Shown here in pieces: positions 14,729-18,469 of a stretch of 18,469 bases of DNA (position 1 is the first letter of the stretch; every line of letters begins with the position of its first letter). The notes under the pieces were generated by a model that was not told the origin of the DNA, made no database searches, and saw nothing but the letters and a program-made list of their open reading frames with translations. The position numbers were made by a program, and so were the translations under genes. The DNA comes from Nitrospiria bacterium (GTDB lineage Bacteria; Nitrospirota; Nitrospiria; JACQBZ01). The stretch covers positions 1 to 18,469 of the forward strand of contig CAKKOZ010000123.1 of assembly GCA_919901335.1 (NCBI GenBank). The letters run 5' to 3'.

Positions 14729-15781
14729 TTATCGAATCAACATTGCATCCCCATAACTCAAGAAACGGTATCGGGCTTGAAGGGCCTCGGCGTACGCCTG
14801 TTTTATCGTTTGAAGCCCGGCAAAAGCCGAAACCAGCATCAACAGAGTGGATTTGGGAAGATGGAAGTTCGTCACAAGGGCGTCCACGTTTTTGAACGGA
14901 TACCCGGGAGTGATAAACAGATCGGTCCATCCCGATCGGGCGCTCAGCCGTCCGGTCCCGGCCGATTCGAGGACCCGCGTCGCCGTCGTGCCCACGGCGA
15001 CCACGCGGCCGTTCGTCCGACGGGCTTCTTCAATCGCTTTGACCGCGGCAGGGTTGATCTCGTACCACTCGGAGTCCATCCCGTGGTCACGGATATCTTC
15101 GCATCGAACCGGCCGGAACGTTCCCGGCCCGATATGCAACGTGACCGAAACCACCTTCACCCCCCGCGCCCGGATCTGGTCCAGAAGCGTCTCGGTGAAA
15201 TGAAGGCCGGCCGTCGGCGCGGCCACCGATCCTTTGGCCGCGGCATAGACCGTCTGGTATTGCTCCCGGTCTTCAGGCAGTGGACTCCGCCGAATGTACG
15301 GCGGAAGCGGCGGGACGCCCCGCCGGTCGAGAAAGGACTCAACGGCCTCCTCCCCGATCCATTCCAGTACCTTCCGTCCGTCCCCGAGGTCCCGGCGGAC
15401 CACGGCCGTTATTAAGTCCAAATCACCGAATGCAAGTCGTTGCCCCACGGCGACCGATCCGCGGATCAGCGCCTCCCACTGTTTTAGGGCGGGTGTCTCT
15501 CGAAGTAACAGAACCTCAACTCTTCCACCGGTTGGAATCTTGCAGCCCTGCAGCCGGGCCGGGATCACGCGGGTATCGTTGACGACGAGGACATCGGACG
15601 GGTCCAGGTAATGGATCAGGTCCGAAAACCGACGGTGTTCAAACCGTCCCTCTTTCCGATGAAGCACCATCAGCCGGGCCTGGTCCCGATCGGCCAGGGG
15701 GGCCTGGGCGATTAGAGACTCGTCCAGCGGATAGTCATAGCTGGAGAGTTTGTATTCGGTCGGTACGGTTTGTGTGATCAT
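14729..15781 (-). CDS. queA: tRNA preQ1(34) S-adenosylmethionine ribosyltransferase-isomerase (QueA)
   Basis: QueA transfers and isomerises the ribose of S-adenosylmethionine onto preQ1 in tRNA to give epoxyqueuosine. The 350-residue length is typical. Family features are YDYPLDESLIAQAPLADRDQARLMVL near the N-terminus, VVNDTRVIPARLQG (66-79), the YQTVYAAAKGSVAAPTAGLHF active-site block (175-195) and LVTNFHLPKSTLLMLVSAFAG near the C-terminus. ATGA overlap joins it to the upstream SpoIID-like gene, suggesting coupled translation. Its pathway partner QueE is encoded about 13 kb away on the other strand. Confidence 0.96.
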   Translation of the reverse strand: MITQTVPTEYKLSSYDYPLDESLIAQAPLADRDQARLMVLHRKEGRFEHRRFSDLIHYLDPSDVLVVNDTRVIPARLQGCKIPTGGRVEVLLLRETPALKQWEALIRGSVAVGQRLAFGDLDLITAVVRRDLGDGRKVLEWIGEEAVESFLDRRGVPPLPPYIRRSPLPEDREQYQTVYAAAKGSVAAPTAGLHFTETLLDQIRARGVKVVSVTLHIGPGTFRPVRCEDIRDHGMDSEWYEINPAAVKAIEEARRTNGRVVAVGTTATRVLESAGTGRLSARSGWTDLFITPGYPFKNVDALVTNFHLPKSTLLMLVSAFAGLQTIKQAYAEALQARYRFLSYGDAMLIR

Positions 15782-16938
15782 GGATTTGTCTCGTCCGCCG
15801 TGATGGACGAATACGGCTCCACGCGGACGCCCGGATAATAATATTTTATGATCTTATCGTAGCTGTATCCCATTTCGGCCATCTCCTTGGCGCCCCACTG
15901 ACAGAGCCCAACGCCGTGGCCGTATCCGTTGCCCTGGATCTGGATTTCACGCCCGATCTTCTCGATCCGGAACCGGGCGCTGGGCAGATCGGTGTATCCC
16001 AGGATTCGTCGCAGGTCTTCCGCTTTGAGGATCAGCTCGCCCTGAGAATGGAGGAGGCGGAGCTGGCCGACCCGACCGGCCTTGGTCCAGCGGAACGGGG
16101 TGATCGACGCGACCGTTCCCACCGTGTAACCGGCCTTCGAAAAAGCGTCCTGAACCGCGTCCATCAAAAATGATTTTCTCCATTGATAGTAGGGCGAGTT
16201 CTGGTCAAAAGGACAGCTCACCCCTTTAAGATAGGGGAGTTCCATTCCCCAGACGTCCGATGCGCTTTCGGTCGGGCCGGCCGAGGTCGAGTGATAGGCG
16301 GACAGGACCAATTCCCCCTCAAAGGTCAGCACCAGCCCGCTCGTTTCGGCGACGGACTGGTCGGCGGCGGGATGTTCCTTCTTCCGGCCCCCATAAACCT
16401 GATCGGCCGTCGTCGCCAGGACATCGTATTCCTTGCCGATATGGGTCTGTCTCTGATGGAGGACATAGGTCCGCGCAATGATCGCCTGGACCTTGAGCGC
16501 TTCGGGATGCCATTGGGGCGAGATCTCTATCGGCACAACGCCTTTAAGGTATTCCTCCACGTCCAGCTCGTTGATCAGGCGGAGCTTGTCGCGGTAAAGC
16601 ACGATGTGGAGGATTCCGCCGACCGAGAGGTCGTTGAGATGAATCGTTCCGCCGGCGGACGACGCGATCAATTCCTGAAGCTCCGTCGGCTTGCCCTGGA
16701 AGGTCAGCCCCTGAATGCCGGCGAGGATCTCGACGGGGTTATTAAGCTCATCGGCAAAGAGACGGCCGTCCGGGCTTGTGAAAACCAGATCCGGGCTTCC
16801 CGAGATCGTGACGGCCGGAAGGTCCGGGGCCAACGCGACGCGGATCGTCTCGACGGCAAGGACCGGGCGGCTGTTAAACAGTCCGGTCAGGAGGAGGATG
16901 ATGAGCGCTGCGGCCTTGTTTCGGTTTTTTGGCATCAC
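15778..16938 (-). CDS. SpoIID/LytB-domain protein, probable periplasmic peptidoglycan enzyme
   Basis: A 386-residue protein with a signal peptide (basic start, hydrophobic 9-22, cleavage likely after VLA near 28) and a SpoIID/LytB domain. The catalytic-region glutamate E138 in GVVPIEISPQWHPEALKVQ, the following AIIARTYVL, the histidine block YHSTSAGPTES and GYGHGVGLCQWGA (338-350) are all present. SpoIID itself is a lytic transglycosylase that cuts glycan without stem peptides. Here there are no sporulation genes, so a vegetative wall role is likely. Start is GTG (16938) or the next codon, ATG; neither has a clear ribosome site and asd ends 12 bases upstream. queA overlaps its stop. Confidence 0.88.
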   Translation of the reverse strand: MMPKNRNKAAALIILLLTGLFNSRPVLAVETIRVALAPDLPAVTISGSPDLVFTSPDGRLFADELNNPVEILAGIQGLTFQGKPTELQELIASSAGGTIHLNDLSVGGILHIVLYRDKLRLINELDVEEYLKGVVPIEISPQWHPEALKVQAIIARTYVLHQRQTHIGKEYDVLATTADQVYGGRKKEHPAADQSVAETSGLVLTFEGELVLSAYHSTSAGPTESASDVWGMELPYLKGVSCPFDQNSPYYQWRKSFLMDAVQDAFSKAGYTVGTVASITPFRWTKAGRVGQLRLLHSQGELILKAEDLRRILGYTDLPSARFRIEKIGREIQIQGNGYGHGVGLCQWGAKEMAEMGYSYDKIIKYYYPGVRVEPYSSITADETNP

Positions 16939-16950
16939 GGTGTTTGGCCG

Positions 16951-17979
16951 CTACGAAGCGGCCTGGGTCAGTTTCTCCGCGATCTGAATGGCATTCAAGG
17001 CCGCTCCCTTGCGCAGATTGTCCGCCACGATCCAGAGATTCAATCCCGATGGAACCGTGGCGTCTTCTCGGATCCGGCCCACGTAGACCTCATCCGTGCC
17101 GGCCACATCGATCGGCATGGGATAAACCTTTCGGCTCGGGTCGTCGTACACGAGAACCCCCGGTGCGGTTGATAGAATGGCGCGCGCCTCGTTGGCCGAA
17201 AGCTTCCGCGCAGTTTCGATATTGACCGCTTCGGAATGAGAGCGGAAGACCGGCACGCGGACGGTCGTGGCGGTCAGGCGAAGCGTCGGTTCGCCCAAAA
17301 TCTTTCGGGTTTCGTTCACGATCTTGGACTCCTCTGAGCAGTCGCCCGCATCCGAGAACGATCCCACAACAGGCAGACAGTTGAAAGCGATCTGATGGGG
17401 GTAGACCGTGACGTTCACCTCATTGAATGAGAGGAGGGCCTTGGTCTGTTCCAACAATTCATCCATCGCGGCGGCGCCGGTGCCCGAGACCGATTGAAAG
17501 GTGGTGACCACGACCCGCTTGATCGTGGCGGCCTGATGGATCGGTTTGAGCGCCATGACCAGCGGGGTTGTCGTGCAGTTTGGAATCGAGATGATGCGCC
17601 GTGGAATCGAGTCCAGGGCGTTCGGGTTGACCTCCGGCACGACGAGCGGGACGTCCGCGTCCATCCGGAAGACGGCGCTGTCGTCGATGACGATGGCCCC
17701 TGCCTGCGCCAGCCGAGGCGCATATTCCCGGCTGACCTCTTCGCTGGCCGAGATGAAGGCGAAGTCGATCCCGTCGAAGGGGCCCTCCGGGGTGAGCTCT
17801 TCCACGGTCCAGTCCTGGTTTTGGCATGAGAGCCGCTCACCCGCGGAGCGCTTCGAGGCGAACAGCCGGAGCTCTCCGAGCGGAAATTTGCGCTCATCCA
17901 GGATCGCCAGGCTTTCTTTGCCCACCACGCCGGTGGCCCCGATAATGGCCACAACGTAACGGTCTTTTTTCTTTAGCAT
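16951..17979 (-). CDS. asd: Aspartate-semialdehyde dehydrogenase
   Basis: Asd reduces aspartyl phosphate to aspartate semialdehyde, the branch point for lysine, methionine, threonine and the diaminopimelate of peptidoglycan. The 342-residue protein has the NADP-binding GATGVVG (14-20), the active-site cysteine C135 in SIPNCTTTPL and the histidine H248 in FRSHSEAVN. Family length is normal. The start ATG follows AGGA by five bases; that ribosome site overlaps a duplicated copy of the leuB stop codon region. leuB lies upstream on the same strand, so leucine and aspartate-family synthesis are linked, a gene order seen in several bacterial groups. Confidence 0.96.
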   Translation of the reverse strand: MLKKKDRYVVAIIGATGVVGKESLAILDERKFPLGELRLFASKRSAGERLSCQNQDWTVEELTPEGPFDGIDFAFISASEEVSREYAPRLAQAGAIVIDDSAVFRMDADVPLVVPEVNPNALDSIPRRIISIPNCTTTPLVMALKPIHQAATIKRVVVTTFQSVSGTGAAAMDELLEQTKALLSFNEVNVTVYPHQIAFNCLPVVGSFSDAGDCSEESKIVNETRKILGEPTLRLTATTVRVPVFRSHSEAVNIETARKLSANEARAILSTAPGVLVYDDPSRKVYPMPIDVAGTDEVYVGRIREDATVPSGLNLWIVADNLRKGAALNAIQIAEKLTQAAS

Positions 17980-17986
17980 TGAATTC

Positions 17987-18143
17987 CTATGCTTTCATCA
18001 GTTGCTTTATGATTTATAGGGGCTCGCGTCGCCCCCTCCACACATCGGCTGCAAACCGCCGAGTGCAGGCCGGCGAAGCCGGATGGAGCCTCCCCCTCTC
18101 GCTCGCTTTGCTCGCTGGGCATCTATGCTTTCATCAGTTGCTT
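17987..18143. repeat. 115-bp foldable segment flanked by an exact 21-bp direct repeat
   Basis: The 21 bases at 17987-18007 are identical to 18123-18143, the last six codons plus stop of leuB on the minus strand. Between them lie 115 bases with GGGGC-TCGCGTC-GCCCC (18019-18035), CTCCA/TGGAG (18036-18040 and 18084-18088) enclosing CTGCA/TGCAG and CCGGC-GAA-GCCGG (18070-18082), and alternating GCTCGCT near 18100. If the segment and one repeat are removed, leuB TAG would sit seven bases before the asd ATG. This looks like insertion of a short element with target duplication, or a small local duplication. No transposase, no terminal inverted repeats and no gene are present in it. Confidence 0.65.
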
Positions 18144-18469
18144 GACAACCAACTCGCCCATTTCCTTCGTGCCGACGAGTTTCGTCCCGGGCGATGCGAT
18201 ATCCCCGGTGCGATATCCCTGATCCAGGACGCCAAGCACGGCCATCTCGATCTCACCCGCCGCTTTTTCCTGATCAAAGGAATAGTTCAGCATCATCGCG
18301 GCCGACAGGATCGTCGCCAGCGGATTCGCCTTGTCCTGACCGGCGATGTCCGGCGCGCTGCCGTGAATCGGCTCGTACATCGCGGTGCGCCGTTGATGTT
18401 CCCGCAGGGGCCCTCCTAAACTCGCCGAGGGCAGCATCCCGATCGATCCGGTCAGCATCGCGGCCTCGT
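18123..18469 (-). CDS. leuB: 3-isopropylmalate dehydrogenase, C-terminal part
   Basis: The C-terminal 114 residues of LeuB, which oxidises and decarboxylates 3-isopropylmalate in leucine synthesis; the rest is beyond the window edge. The frame continues upstream of the first visible ATG (…EAAMLTGSIGMLPSASLG), so that ATG is internal. YEPIHGSAPDIAGQDKANP is the cofactor-binding signature that separates this family from isocitrate dehydrogenase relatives, though LeuB-like homologues such as tartrate dehydrogenase share much of it. The final six codons and stop are duplicated upstream of asd. Confidence 0.93.
   Translation of the reverse strand, partial: EAAMLTGSIGMLPSASLGGPLREHQRRTAMYEPIHGSAPDIAGQDKANPLATILSAAMMLNYSFDQEKAAGEIEMAVLGVLDQGYRTGDIASPGTKLVGTKEMGELVVKQLMKA

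Noticed and set aside
16183..17172. Long plus-strand frame (329 codons) opposite the SpoIID-like gene and asd
   Set aside because: Antisense to strongly recognised genes, rich in Arg and Gly with no domain, start signal or conserved motif.
17979..18419. 146-codon plus-strand frame across the leuB-asd junction
   Set aside because: It runs through the repeat segment and then antisense to leuB, and its composition reflects these; no domain is present.
1..18469. CRISPR array, prophage, transposase or toxin-antitoxin cassette
   Set aside because: No regularly spaced repeats, integrase, transposase motifs or toxin-antitoxin gene pair were found on either strand.

Overview
This window looks like an ordinary chromosomal stretch from a GC-rich, Gram-negative, non-sporulating bacterium. 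It carries one tRNA and about 20 tightly packed protein genes, with no phage, plasmid, CRISPR or transposase genes. A Gram-negative envelope is inferred from a periplasmic PpiD/SurA-like protein, NagZ-type muropeptide recycling, a SPOR-domain protein and a SpoIID/LytB-like enzyme outside any sporulation context. The gene mix would fit Nitrospirota or a neighbouring deep-branching phylum, but that is an impression from gene content and not a proof.

Layout. (1) Positions 1-4379, plus strand: the C-terminal part of priA, a tRNA-Leu(GAG) behind a perfect consensus sigma-70-type promoter, a short hairpin-rich intergenic segment, then queE (7-deazaguanine synthesis), pepA (leucyl aminopeptidase) and nagZ, the last two sharing an ATGA overlap. 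(2) Positions 4401-12530, minus strand: an eight-gene run reading RDD membrane protein, mreB, mreC, mreD, mrdA (PBP2), rodA, RNase G/E and a small CopD-like membrane protein. Spacing is tight and there is one clear promoter ahead of the RDD gene, so this is probably one cell-elongation operon. (3) Positions 12540-14103, mixed strands: a membrane-anchored SurA/PpiD N-domain protein without a visible PPIase domain, a PilZ protein overlapping it tail to tail, and a 93-residue protein of unknown function followed by a hairpin terminator. (4) Positions 14093-18469, minus strand: leuB (cut by the window edge), asd, a SpoIID/LytB-like protein, queA and a SPOR-domain protein.

Themes. Cell-wall synthesis and remodelling dominates: MreBCD-PBP2-RodA for elongation, SpoIID-like and SPOR proteins for denuded glycan, and NagZ for recycling. 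Queuosine synthesis is represented twice, by the early enzyme QueE and the late enzyme QueA, in separate transcription units. Asd links to the wall as well, because it feeds diaminopimelate synthesis.

Most unusual points: the PriA C-terminal half has lost the conserved helicase motifs V and VI. The leuB-asd junction contains a foldable 115-bp segment flanked by an exact 21-bp duplication of the leuB tail, which looks like insertion of a short element that kept both genes intact. A second hairpin-rich segment flanked by 9-bp direct repeats sits at the CCA end of the tRNA gene. No wholly new multi-gene system is evident.
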